A DNA stretch of 64,000 nt from Leptospira tipperaryensis (GTDB lineage: Bacteria > Spirochaetota > Leptospiria > Leptospirales > Leptospiraceae): contig NZ_CP015217.1 of NCBI RefSeq assembly GCF_001729245.1, positions 1,552,001 to 1,616,000 on the forward strand. Reading direction: 5' to 3'. A model generated the notes under the pieces. That model searched no databases. It saw only the letters and a program-made list of their open reading frames with translations, and was not told where the DNA came from. Every line of letters begins with the position of its first letter. Within the stretch, counting starts at the first letter, position 1. A program made the translations under genes and the position numbers. Of this stretch, positions 17,128-26,334 are shown in pieces.

Positions 17128-17988
17128 ATGTCCATTCTACATAATATCTTAGCATCCACTTATCTTCCTTGGAAGACATACAACGCGTTGGGAAAAGCGT
17201 TGAGATTTAAGAAGAATTCTGAACTTAGAGTTTTACTTTATCATGATATTCCCATACAAGAGCAGTCCTTATTTCGTTCTCAATTGGTAAGAATTTCGAA
17301 AGACTGGAATTTTGTTTCACCTGAAATTTTTTCTCTTATGATTAAGGGCAAAAGGGAAATCGTCGGCCGTAATATTCTGCTGACCTTTGACGACGGTTAC
17401 TTATCAAATAGAAGAGTTGCGGAAGAAGTTTTAAAACCTTTAGGAATTCAAGCCCTCTTTTTTATCATAGCTGATTTTGTAGATGTTCAAAATGAAAAGG
17501 AGAGGAAAATTTTTATCTCTCAGAATGTTTATCCGAACTTCTCTCCCGAACAAGTGCCGGATTCTTGGATTCCGATGAACTGGGGTGATCTTAAAAGTTT
17601 GTTATACGACGGCCATTTTATTGGAAGTCATACAAGGACACACGCCAGATTGTCAAAAATTCTCGATCCAATTCGATTGAATGATGAGATTGCCGTATCA
17701 AAAAGAATTCTTGAAGAGAAATTAAAAGTAAAGATTCATCATTTTGCATATACTTTCGGTGATTTAGCGAGTTTTAGTCCTGAAGCTCTTAGGATTGCCA
17801 AAAGCCATTACGAATTTGTATATACGGGACTACGGGGTGATAATAGAAATTCCCCCCCTTGGTCGATTCGAAGGGATGCAATTTCGCCATTGGATTCTCA
17901 TTTTTTGACGGGGGCCTTACTTGAGGGCGGAGCGGATCTTTTATATAGAAAAAAAAATCAGATCTATGAATCCTGGGGAAGATATTGA
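17128..17988 (+). CDS. Polysaccharide deacetylase family (CE4/NodB-like)
   Basis: NodB-homology deacetylase, 286 residues. The catalytic/metal motif LLTFDDGY and the later GSHTRTHARLS (H-x3-H) give the Asp-His-His metal triad. It could remove N-acetyl groups from an O-unit sugar or intermediate. No signal peptide is evident, so it probably acts in the cytoplasm, on the lipid-linked unit. It overlaps the next gene by four bases (TTGA). Confidence 0.8.
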   Translation: MSILHNILASTYLPWKTYNALGKALRFKKNSELRVLLYHDIPIQEQSLFRSQLVRISKDWNFVSPEIFSLMIKGKREIVGRNILLTFDDGYLSNRRVAEEVLKPLGIQALFFIIADFVDVQNEKERKIFISQNVYPNFSPEQVPDSWIPMNWGDLKSLLYDGHFIGSHTRTHARLSKILDPIRLNDEIAVSKRILEEKLKVKIHHFAYTFGDLASFSPEALRIAKSHYEFVYTGLRGDNRNSPPWSIRRDAISPLDSHFLTGALLEGGADLLYRKKNQIYESWGRY

Positions 17989-20078
17989 AATTTTTACTTG
18001 CTCCCTTACCAAGTTTAAAAAGTTTACTGGTTTCTTTGTCTTTTAAAAAAATTGATGAAGAGTATTTATCGAAACCTTGGTTAAGAACGTCCGATACTTC
18101 GATTTGGTTTTCAAAATCGGCTTGGTCTTTGGCGGCGATCGCTATTTGGCAAAGAATCCGTTTAAACAAAAAGGAAATTTATTTCTGGATTCCTGATTAT
18201 TTCTGTAATACCTCTTTGTCCTTGCTTCGTTACTTAGATGTAAGACTGGTATTCTATCCGATTCAGGAGGATAGAGAGCCGAATTATTCTGCCTGTAAAG
18301 AATTACAAAAAGCGAATCCTATCGATGTCTTTGTCTTGGTTCACTACTTCGGAAAGGCGAGTAACGCTAATCGAGCCTTTGAATTCTGCAGCGGGAAAAA
18401 TGCAATTCTTGTGGAAGATGCCGCTCATGTTCTCAAGCCGATAAAAGGAATCGGAGAAAAGGGTGATTTTATTCTTTATAGTCCTCATAAACATCTACCG
18501 ATTCCGGACGGGGCTGTCCTTGTGATTCGAAATTCCGGTCCTTCTAAAATTGAGTGGGGGACTAAAGATGGAAATTCTATCCTTGAACATTGCGATGCGC
18601 TTGGTTCCGATATTAAGACAGAAAAAATGGTTGCTACAAAATGGATTTTAAAGAGGTCGCTTCAAAAATTTGGACTTCGTAATGTTAGAAAATTTAATCC
18701 TGAATTTTTAGAAGATGTTTCGATCGCTGTGCGCACGCAACGGACAATGTCCAATCTTTCAAAGCGTTTGTTAAACGATATCGTTCCAGAAATGAATCAG
18801 GTCGCGCGGAAAAAGTCTGAGATTCAAAAAATTTGGGATCAAGTTCTATTAGAAAAATATAAAATTATTTCAGATCGCGATTCGGATTGGACTCCGTATT
18901 TATCCGAATATTCTTTTGATAATATAGAATCTGCAAATTCTCTCTTTGCGAAATTGGCTCAAGACGAGCTTCCCGTTTCTACGTGGCCGGATTTGCCGCC
19001 TGAAGTTTTAACGGCTGAGAAGGAACACTCCACAGCTATTCGACTGAGAAAAACTTCTTTTTTTCTTCCACTGCATTCTTCTGTATCCGAATCAGAAATC
19101 TCAAAGATTGCGTTTAAAGATTCAAAGAAATCTTTTTTAAAAATTATAGAATCCACTCTCAATCAAACCCAATGGGATAACGAATTGGAATCGATCGTAA
19201 GGACAAATTTGTTACAGTCCTGGTCCTATGGGGACGCTAAGTATCAAATCGAAGGCTGGAAACCGAAAAGAATTCTTCTGATGATAGAAGGGAAGAAAGT
19301 TGCCTTAGTTCAAATCTTATCCAAAACATATTTTTATTTTTTTAGGGTGATACGAATCAACAGAGGCCCTCTCTATTTTCGAGATGTGAACTTGGAAGAA
19401 AAGTCTTTGGTCTTGGATTATCTTACTAAATTCGCTTCGATTTGGAAGGGTTCCGTTTTGTTTTTTAATCCGGAGATGGATTTAGAAGGGCGCAATCTAT
19501 TGACGCTTTATCAAAAAGGATTTAAAAAACGAAATCAATTACCATGGTCTTCTTCTTACGTCGATCTAACTCAAAGTATCGATGAACTTAGAAAAAACTT
19601 GGATAGCAAATGGCGGAATATGTTAAACGTTTCTGAAAAAAACGATCTTACCATTGAAGTATCCGAGGATGATGAAAGTTTTCGGTGGATGTTGGAAAAA
19701 TATTCCGAGCTTATGTCAGAGAAAAAATTTAACGGTATATCCATTCCTTTATTAAAACGACTTCGAGAATGTTTTTCAGATCGAGAAAAACCGTTGATTC
19801 TCATTGCAAAACACAAGGAAGAGCGAGTCGCGTGCATTTGCGTTACAGTTTCAAATCAAACCGGTATGTATTTGGTAGGATGGAATGGGGAAGAGGGACG
19901 AAAATTAAAGGCGAATCAATTTCTTCTTTGGAACGCGATTGTTGCTTTGAAGGAAAGAAATTATATCCAATTTGATCTGGGCGGAATCGACGAAGTGAAT
20001 ACTCCGTCCGTCGCTGAATTTAAACTAGGAATCAACGGCGAGAGATATACCTTAGCCGGGGAATTTATCCGATTCTAA
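17985..20078 (+). CDS. Fusion of a DegT-like PLP-fold domain and a FemAB-like acyltransferase domain
   Basis: A 697-residue protein starting at TTG, with GGGGAAG just upstream. Residues about 30-370 resemble DegT/DnrJ/EryC1/StrS sugar aminotransferases: VEDAAH at 143-148 supplies the cofactor-contacting Asp145, and PHKHLPIPDGA holds Lys169 at the PLP-lysine place. Residues about 545-690 resemble FemAB/GNAT-type transferases, with AKHKEERVACICVT and YIQFDLGG followed by a compact end. Such a fusion could transaminate a keto sugar and acylate the new amine. The N-terminal half is divergent, so aminotransferase activity is uncertain. Confidence 0.65.
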   Translation: MKFLLAPLPSLKSLLVSLSFKKIDEEYLSKPWLRTSDTSIWFSKSAWSLAAIAIWQRIRLNKKEIYFWIPDYFCNTSLSLLRYLDVRLVFYPIQEDREPNYSACKELQKANPIDVFVLVHYFGKASNANRAFEFCSGKNAILVEDAAHVLKPIKGIGEKGDFILYSPHKHLPIPDGAVLVIRNSGPSKIEWGTKDGNSILEHCDALGSDIKTEKMVATKWILKRSLQKFGLRNVRKFNPEFLEDVSIAVRTQRTMSNLSKRLLNDIVPEMNQVARKKSEIQKIWDQVLLEKYKIISDRDSDWTPYLSEYSFDNIESANSLFAKLAQDELPVSTWPDLPPEVLTAEKEHSTAIRLRKTSFFLPLHSSVSESEISKIAFKDSKKSFLKIIESTLNQTQWDNELESIVRTNLLQSWSYGDAKYQIEGWKPKRILLMIEGKKVALVQILSKTYFYFFRVIRINRGPLYFRDVNLEEKSLVLDYLTKFASIWKGSVLFFNPEMDLEGRNLLTLYQKGFKKRNQLPWSSSYVDLTQSIDELRKNLDSKWRNMLNVSEKNDLTIEVSEDDESFRWMLEKYSELMSEKKFNGISIPLLKRLRECFSDREKPLILIAKHKEERVACICVTVSNQTGMYLVGWNGEEGRKLKANQFLLWNAIVALKERNYIQFDLGGIDEVNTPSVAEFKLGINGERYTLAGEFIRF

Positions 20079-20085
20079 GGTTCGA

Positions 20086-21228
20086 ATGATTTTAGGAATT
20101 GACGCTTCAAATATACGAGGCGGCGGGGGCGTTACACATTTAGTGGAGATGTTAGGAGCCGGTGAGCCGAAAGAATACGGCTTTGATAAAGTTTTTATCT
20201 GGGGCGGGAGTCCGACCTTAGATAAAATCGAAGCTCGTTCTTGGTTGGTAAAAATTTACGAACCCTTATTAGATCGCTCTCTTTTTCATCGATTCTTTTG
20301 GAGTCGTTTTTTATTAAGCAAAAGAATGAAAGAATCGAAGTCCGATATTTTGTTTGTTCCCGGTGGTTCTTATTCCGGTTCATTTCGACCATTTGTAACG
20401 ATGAGCCAAAACTTGCTTCCTTTCGAATGGTCGGAAATCAGGCGATACGGATTTTCGATAAGCGCATTGCGGTTGATTTTACTTTTCTTTTCTCAATCTT
20501 TTACCTTTCGTAAAGCTAAAGGAGTCATTTTTCTGACGAATTATGCCAAGAAGATAGTTTTAAAGAAAGTTAAAATATCACTTGATCGTGTCGCCATAGT
20601 CAACCATGGAATCAATCAAAAATTCTTTCATGCAGTAAAGATTCAGAAAGATATCGGCGAATATTCGAATGAGAAACCCTATCGTATTCTTTACGTTTCT
20701 TTTATCGGAGAATATAAACATCAGTGGAACGTAGTTCGCGCCGTGTCAAATTTGAAAAAACAAGGATTTCCGGTGACGCTGGATCTGGTTGGAAGTCCGG
20801 ATGATCCTCTTGCGGTAAAAAAACTCAAAGACGTTCTGGATCAGGAAGATGCAGAACGTCTTTTTATCCGATATCACAGTTTGATTCCTTATTCCGAAAT
20901 CGAGAAGAAGTATATAGAGGCGGATCTTTTTGCATTTGCATCTTCCTGCGAAACCTTTGGACAGATTGTGACAGAAGCGATGGCTGCCGGACTTCCGATT
21001 GCATGTTCCAATCTTTCGGCTATGCCTGAGATTTTACAAGACGCGGGAAAATACTTCGATCCTCTAAACGTAGATTCTATAGAAGAAACTATAAAATCAA
21101 TGATCAATTCTAAAGAAACTCGAAAGGAAGTTTCGGAAAAAGCCTTTCAACTTGCGAAAAGTTTCTCTTGGAAAAAGGCAGCCAATGAAACTTTCGAATT
21201 TTTGCAAAAAGCGACGGTTACTAAGTAA
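20086..21228 (+). CDS. Glycosyltransferase family 4
   Basis: GT-B glycosyltransferase, 380 residues. The N-terminal GIDASNIRGGGGVTHLVEML loop and the C-terminal CETFGQIVTEAMAAGLP donor-binding segment (E-x7-E type) are typical of GT4. RILYVSFIGEYKHQWNVVRA marks the start of the second Rossmann domain. It acts in the cytoplasm on the lipid-linked unit. The stop shares one base with the start of the oxygenase gene. Confidence 0.8.
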   Translation: MILGIDASNIRGGGGVTHLVEMLGAGEPKEYGFDKVFIWGGSPTLDKIEARSWLVKIYEPLLDRSLFHRFFWSRFLLSKRMKESKSDILFVPGGSYSGSFRPFVTMSQNLLPFEWSEIRRYGFSISALRLILLFFSQSFTFRKAKGVIFLTNYAKKIVLKKVKISLDRVAIVNHGINQKFFHAVKIQKDIGEYSNEKPYRILYVSFIGEYKHQWNVVRAVSNLKKQGFPVTLDLVGSPDDPLAVKKLKDVLDQEDAERLFIRYHSLIPYSEIEKKYIEADLFAFASSCETFGQIVTEAMAAGLPIACSNLSAMPEILQDAGKYFDPLNVDSIEETIKSMINSKETRKEVSEKAFQLAKSFSWKKAANETFEFLQKATVTK

Positions 21229-22061
21229 TGACAGAAGAAATGAATAGAGAGAAATTAGTTTCTCTAATTCTATCCAAACTTTCATCAAAGAAAGAAGAAT
21301 TAAAAAGAGACTTTCAAGAATCGATTCACGAAGTCGGAGTCCGATATTGTTTTTTGGAAAATCTACTTCCGGAAGAGATTGCCAATCGAATTCAGACAGT
21401 TTTTCCTAAAAAACATGAAATGAGACTGATGGATAGTTTTCGGGAAAAGAAATATACTTCGAAAAATTTTGATCAATTTGATCCAATTTTAAAAGATATC
21501 ACTTTTGCGATTCAAGATAAAAGAGTGATTCAACTTGTGGAAGAGATAACGGGAATTATCGCACAAAGACCGGACCCATCGCTCTACGCGGGCGGTTTAA
21601 GTCTTATGGTAAAAGGGAACTTTTTAAATCCTCACATAGATAATTCCCATGAGATGACGAGGACGATGTATAGAACTCTCAACCTTCTTTACTACGTAAA
21701 TCCAAACTGGTCTTTGGAGAAAGGTGGAAATTTAGAGCTGTGGGATCCGCGCGTCAAACGAAGTGTCACCGTCGAAAGTAAATTTAATCGTTTGGTAATG
21801 ATGGAAACCAATCCGTGGTCTTGGCATTCAGTAAGTCCGATTAAGGTAAACGAAAATCGAATCTGTGTCTCTAATTATTATTTTTCGGAGATTTCTCCGA
21901 TCGGAAAAGAATACTTTAATGTAACGAGTTTCAATGGGCGACCGGAACAAAAGTTAAGACGTCTTTATTCCAGTGTCGACAATATGCTAAGAAATTTCCT
22001 GAGATTAATGAAGCGTGACGGACTTGGTAAAAAAGACGTTTATCAAAATAGCAAAGTATAG
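21228..22061 (+). CDS. 2-oxoglutarate/Fe(II)-dependent oxygenase
   Basis: Prolyl-4-hydroxylase-like 2OG-Fe(II) oxygenase of 277 residues. The iron facial triad is visible as His136-x-Asp138 (NPHIDNS) and His200 (SWHSVSP), with Arg211 (NRICVSN) placed to bind 2-oxoglutarate. The start at ATG 21228 overlaps the previous stop; ATG 21240 is an alternative. An oxygenase among O-antigen genes suggests hydroxylation or oxidation of a sugar or of an N-acyl group. The substrate cannot be told. Confidence 0.75.
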   Translation: MTEEMNREKLVSLILSKLSSKKEELKRDFQESIHEVGVRYCFLENLLPEEIANRIQTVFPKKHEMRLMDSFREKKYTSKNFDQFDPILKDITFAIQDKRVIQLVEEITGIIAQRPDPSLYAGGLSLMVKGNFLNPHIDNSHEMTRTMYRTLNLLYYVNPNWSLEKGGNLELWDPRVKRSVTVESKFNRLVMMETNPWSWHSVSPIKVNENRICVSNYYFSEISPIGKEYFNVTSFNGRPEQKLRRLYSSVDNMLRNFLRLMKRDGLGKKDVYQNSKV

Positions 22062-22072
22062 AGATAAATCAA

Positions 22073-22972
22073 GTGAATCCATCGCATAAAATATTGGTTC
22101 TCGGTGCTTCGGGCATGTTGGGTAGCGCCATCTATAAAATATTCTCCAATCAATTCAATTTTGAAGTTTGGGGAACCGTGAGAAGTCCGGAACATATAAG
22201 ATTCTTTCAAGAGAAAGAAAGAAAAAATTTAATCACAAATTTTGACGTGACGAATCAAGATGATTTAACGCGAATTTTTTATGAGATCAAACCGGACGTC
22301 GTCATCAATTGTATCGGAATTATCAAACAACAAAAGATCGCAAATTATCCGCTTACGGTATTACCGATCAATTCTTTACTACCTCATAGATTATCGAATT
22401 TATGTAAACTGATCGATGCTAGACTTGTTCTGATAAGCACCGACTGTGTTTTTAATGGAAAACAGGGAATGTATTTGGAGACGGATATACCAAATGCAGA
22501 AGACCTTTATGGAAAATCAAAAGAGATAGGAGAGGTCATGGATGAAAAAAACGTTTTTACGCTTAGAACCTCGATCATCGGGCATGAATTAAATTCCGCA
22601 TATTCATTAGTAAATTGGTTTCTATCGCAAGAGGAACAGGTAAAAGGTTTTTCTAAGGCGATCTTTTCCGGTTTTCCGGCGTCCGAACTTGCGGAAATAA
22701 TAGGAACCTACGTAATTCCAAATCCGAATTTATTCGGGGTCTATCACATTTCTTCCGAACCCATTTCTAAATACAAATTGTTGGAACTAATTCGCAAGAC
22801 TTACAATAAAGATATTCAAATTATTGAAAGTGAAGAACTAACAATAGACCGATCTCTGAACTCGCAAAAATTTCGAAAAGAAACGGGTTTTTCTCCAAAG
22901 GGATGGGAGCGTTTAGTACAAGATATGAAAGAATATAAAGAAAAATATTTGGATTCAACTCATGTTTCATAA
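22073..22972 (+). CDS. RmlD-like UDP-sugar 4-keto reductase of the QuiNAc/FucNAc branch
   Basis: Extended SDR of 299 residues starting at GTG. LVLGASGMLGSAIYK is the cofactor site, STDCVFNGKQG and DLYGKSKEIGE (Tyr-xxx-Lys) the catalytic region. It overlaps the 4,6-dehydratase gene by 11 bases and precedes a UDP-GlcNAc 2-epimerase-like gene, the arrangement of UDP-L-FucNAc, L-QuiNAc or L-RhaNAc pathways. It lacks the extra C-terminal cupin domain of CapF/WbjC, so it resembles the RmlD-type reductase of the L-RhaNAc/L-QuiNAc route better. Confidence 0.75.
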   Translation: MNPSHKILVLGASGMLGSAIYKIFSNQFNFEVWGTVRSPEHIRFFQEKERKNLITNFDVTNQDDLTRIFYEIKPDVVINCIGIIKQQKIANYPLTVLPINSLLPHRLSNLCKLIDARLVLISTDCVFNGKQGMYLETDIPNAEDLYGKSKEIGEVMDEKNVFTLRTSIIGHELNSAYSLVNWFLSQEEQVKGFSKAIFSGFPASELAEIIGTYVIPNPNLFGVYHISSEPISKYKLLELIRKTYNKDIQIIESEELTIDRSLNSQKFRKETGFSPKGWERLVQDMKEYKEKYLDSTHVS

Positions 22973-23972
22973 TAAAGTTTTAATGATTACCGGCGGCACT
23001 GGGTCGTTTGGAAATACCGTGCTCAAACGATTTCTCAACACAGAGGTTCGTGAGATTCGTGTTTTTAGTCGCGACGAAAAGAAACAAGAGGATATGCGAA
23101 TTTCCCTCGCGAACGATAAGGTTAAATTCTTTATAGGCGATGTGCGAGATTATGACAGCGTATCCGAGGCGATGGTAGGCGTGGATTACATCTTTCACGC
23201 AGCCGCTCTAAAACAGGTTCCTTCCTGTGAGTTTTATCCGATGGAGGCGATTAAAACCAACGTATTGGGTACGGAGAATGTGATCAAGGCTGCGATTGCT
23301 AATAAGGTAAAACGAGCTGTGGTTTTGAGTACGGATAAAGCCGTCTACCCGATCAATGCAATGGGAATCTCAAAGGCGATGGCCGAGAAATTGCTTGTTG
23401 CTAAGTCGAGGTTTATACCAGAAGGAGGAACCGTTTTATGCGCGACTCGATACGGAAATGTAATGGCTTCCAGAGGGTCTGTAATTCCGCTTTTTGTGGA
23501 ACAATTAAAATTGAACGAACAACTTACAATCACGGATCCGAATATGACAAGATTTCTCATGTCCTTGGAGGATTCTTTGGATCTGGTTTTGCATGCGTTT
23601 GAGAATGCAAGACAAGGAGACATTTTTGTTCAAAAGGCACCGGCCTCCACGATTCTTGATTTAGCAACGGCGCTAAAGGAATTATTCAAAAAGCAAAATG
23701 AGATTAAAATTATCGGTACTCGTCATGGAGAAAAACTCTATGAATCCTTGGTTTCAAGAGAAGAGATTGCAAAGGCGGAGGATATGGGAAGGTATTTTCG
23801 TATTCCAGCTGATAACAGAGATTTGAATTATAATAAATACTTTATCGAAGGTGAAGTAAATGTTTCCGAGTTTGGGGATTATACTTCGCATAATACAGAC
23901 AGGTTGAATGTATCTCAAGTAAAAGAACTTTTGCTCAAACTGGATTATATCCAAGAGACACTCAATGCTTAA
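22962..23972 (+). CDS. UDP-N-acetylglucosamine 4,6-dehydratase (CapE/WbjB/FnlA type)
   Basis: FlaA1/CapE-type SDR, 336 residues, converting UDP-GlcNAc to a 4-keto-6-deoxy product with C-5 (and C-3) epimerisation. ITGGTGSFGNTVLKRF opens the fold; the catalytic motif is Met-xxx-Lys (NAMGISKAM) in place of Tyr-xxx-Lys, as in this subfamily. FHAAALKQVPSCEFYP is highly conserved. It overlaps the following 2-epimerase gene by 8 bases. Confidence 0.88.
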   Translation: MFHNKVLMITGGTGSFGNTVLKRFLNTEVREIRVFSRDEKKQEDMRISLANDKVKFFIGDVRDYDSVSEAMVGVDYIFHAAALKQVPSCEFYPMEAIKTNVLGTENVIKAAIANKVKRAVVLSTDKAVYPINAMGISKAMAEKLLVAKSRFIPEGGTVLCATRYGNVMASRGSVIPLFVEQLKLNEQLTITDPNMTRFLMSLEDSLDLVLHAFENARQGDIFVQKAPASTILDLATALKELFKKQNEIKIIGTRHGEKLYESLVSREEIAKAEDMGRYFRIPADNRDLNYNKYFIEGEVNVSEFGDYTSHNTDRLNVSQVKELLLKLDYIQETLNA

Positions 23973-25092
23973 AGTGATGACAATCGTAGGCACCCGGCCC
24001 GAACTGATCAAGATGAGTAGGGTGATCGCCGAGCTGGACCGAAGTTTTCAGCACATTCTGGTTCATTCGGGACAGAATTACGATTACGAATTAAACCAAG
24101 TATTTTTTGAGGACTTGGAGATTCGCAAACCGGATTATTTTTTAAACGTCGCCGGCGAGACCGCGACTACGACGATCGCTCAGGTTTTAATCAAAGCGGA
24201 CGAGATTTTTGAAATCGAAAAACCGGACGCTCTTCTTTTATATGGAGACACGAACACTTGCCTTTCTATTATCTCGGCGAAGAGAAGAAAGATTCCGGTC
24301 TTTCATATGGAAGCGGGGAATCGTTGTTTCGATCAAAGGGTTCCTGAAGAATTGAATCGAAAGGTGGTGGATCACCTGAGCGATATCAATCTCGTTTTAA
24401 CGGAACACGCCAGACGTTATCTGTTGGCAGAAGGGATTCGACCCGAAACGATTATAAAAACCGGATCTCACATGGACGAGGTTTTACAGTATTATCGAGA
24501 AAAAATCGATCGATCCATGATTCTTAAGGAACTGAAATTAGAAGATCAGAAATATTTTATCGTAAGCTCCCACAGAGAAGAGAACGTGGACACGGCTGAA
24601 AATTTGCAAAATCTATTAGAATCTTTGAATGCGATTTGTGAAGAATATAAACTCCCGGTCATCGTCTCTACTCATCCTAGAACTCGAAAAAGATTGGAAG
24701 GTTTTAAGGAATTGAAGATGAATCCTTTGATAACTTTCTTAAAACCCTTCGGATTTTTGGACTATATACGTTTGCAAATGTCGGCGTTTTGTATTCTTTC
24801 CGATAGCGGAACCATTACGGAAGAGGCTTCTTTACTGGAACTTCCCGCGATTACGATTCGAAACGCTCACGAGCGTCCCGAGGGCATGGATGTAGGAACT
24901 CTCATTATGAGCGGTCTTAAGAAGGAAAGAATCCTGGATTCGATCCGGATTGTAACGAATCAGAATAAATCGGGAACCGGTAAAAAGAGAGTCGTAGAAG
25001 ATTATACCGCTGGTGAAGTTTCAAAGAAGATTGTGAGTATTGTTCAGAGCTATACCGATTATATCAATCGAACCGTCTGGCATAAAAGCTAA
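23965..25092 (+). CDS. UDP-N-acetylglucosamine 2-epimerase-like enzyme (WecB/CapG/FnlC)
   Basis: GT-B fold 2-epimerase family, 375 residues, final step of UDP-L-FucNAc/L-QuiNAc synthesis. MTIVGTRPELIKMSRV, FHMEAGNRCFDQRVPEE and SDSGTITEEASLLELP are standard family motifs. In this context it inverts C-2 of the reduced sugar nucleotide rather than making ManNAc. It follows the 4,6-dehydratase with an 8-base overlap and precedes a GT4 that probably uses the product. Confidence 0.85.
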   Translation: MLKVMTIVGTRPELIKMSRVIAELDRSFQHILVHSGQNYDYELNQVFFEDLEIRKPDYFLNVAGETATTTIAQVLIKADEIFEIEKPDALLLYGDTNTCLSIISAKRRKIPVFHMEAGNRCFDQRVPEELNRKVVDHLSDINLVLTEHARRYLLAEGIRPETIIKTGSHMDEVLQYYREKIDRSMILKELKLEDQKYFIVSSHREENVDTAENLQNLLESLNAICEEYKLPVIVSTHPRTRKRLEGFKELKMNPLITFLKPFGFLDYIRLQMSAFCILSDSGTITEEASLLELPAITIRNAHERPEGMDVGTLIMSGLKKERILDSIRIVTNQNKSGTGKKRVVEDYTAGEVSKKIVSIVQSYTDYINRTVWHKS

Positions 25093-25101
25093 TCGATTCC
25101 T

Positions 25102-26298
25102 ATGAGGATTTGTATCATCGTTGACGACTATCTTCCGGAAAGCACAAAAGTCGCCGCGAAGATGATGCATGAACTTGCAGTAGGATTTCGCCGGAAGGGT
25201 TACGAAGTTATGGTTGTTACGCCAGGGCCGAACTTGTCTCGTTCGTTTGAAGTTACGGTTCTTGATGGGATTCGAATCTATAAATTTCGATCAGGACAGA
25301 TTAAAAACGTTCATAAAATCAAAAGAGCGGTCAATGAAATTTTATTATCTTATCGCGCTTGGAAATATTTGCGTAATGAATTCCTTGAAAACGAAAACGA
25401 TCTGATTCTCTATTATTCACCGAGTATTTTTTGGGGAACGCTTGTCAAAAAATTGAAAAAACTTTGGCGAGCGCAAAGTTTTTTGATCTTAAGAGATCTC
25501 TTTCCTCAGTGGGCGATAGACAACGGAATCTTAAGGGAAAGTTCGCTCATCACAAAATTCTTTCAATATTTTGAGAGGATCAATTACAACGCAGCCGATA
25601 CGATAGGCATTCAGTCGTATAAAAACAAAGAATGGTTTGAAAAGCAATATCCTATATACAAAAACCTTCGGGTCCTATTCAATTGGGTCGAGAATGCACC
25701 GATAAAATTAGAGACAACCCCCTATCGAGAGCAACTCGGCTTGAAAGAGAAAGTCGTTTTTTTTTACGGAGGAAACATCGGACATGCGCAGGATATGGGT
25801 AACATTCTAAGATTGGCAAAAAATTTGAGAGAATTTCCGGTTGCCCATTTTGTATTGATCGGCGCCGGAGACGAGGTGGATCTTGTCAAAGAAACCGTGA
25901 TAAAAGAATCGCTTCCAAATCTTACGCTATTAGAACCGGTCTCTCAGAATGAATTTAAAAATCTATTGGCCGAGTTTGATGTCGGTCTTTTCTGTTTAAA
26001 TCGGAATCATCAAACTCATAATTTTCCGGGAAAGGTGTTGGGTTATATGGTTCAATCGATGCCTATTTTAGGCTGTGCGAATCCAGGAAACGATCTAAAG
26101 GAAGTGGTTGAAGAAGCTAACGCAGGTTTTGTTAGCATTTCTGGAGACGATTTGCTTTTTAAAGAGAATGCAATCAAACTCTTGGACAAAGCGTCCAGAG
26201 TAAGAATGGGTTCAAACGCAAAAAAATTAATGGACGAAACGTTTTCCGTGGAAGCTGCAGTCCATCAATTGGATCAATTCATTGATACAAGAAATTGA
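25102..26298 (+). CDS. Glycosyltransferase family 4 (WbuB-like)
   Basis: GT-B glycosyltransferase of 398 residues resembling the L-FucNAc/L-QuiNAc transferase WbuB. The N-terminus IIVDDYLPESTKVAAKMMHE and the central ILRDLFPQWAIDNG are WbuB-like; FFYGGNIGHAQDM and HNFPGKVLGYM belong to the donor domain. The position right after the CapE-reductase-CapG trio supports use of that sugar, probably as the second residue of the O-unit. Confidence 0.8.
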   Translation: MRICIIVDDYLPESTKVAAKMMHELAVGFRRKGYEVMVVTPGPNLSRSFEVTVLDGIRIYKFRSGQIKNVHKIKRAVNEILLSYRAWKYLRNEFLENENDLILYYSPSIFWGTLVKKLKKLWRAQSFLILRDLFPQWAIDNGILRESSLITKFFQYFERINYNAADTIGIQSYKNKEWFEKQYPIYKNLRVLFNWVENAPIKLETTPYREQLGLKEKVVFFYGGNIGHAQDMGNILRLAKNLREFPVAHFVLIGAGDEVDLVKETVIKESLPNLTLLEPVSQNEFKNLLAEFDVGLFCLNRNHQTHNFPGKVLGYMVQSMPILGCANPGNDLKEVVEEANAGFVSISGDDLLFKENAIKLLDKASRVRMGSNAKKLMDETFSVEAAVHQLDQFIDTRN

Positions 26299-26334
26299 TC
26301 CATTAAAATATTACACTTTATTAAAATAATATCT

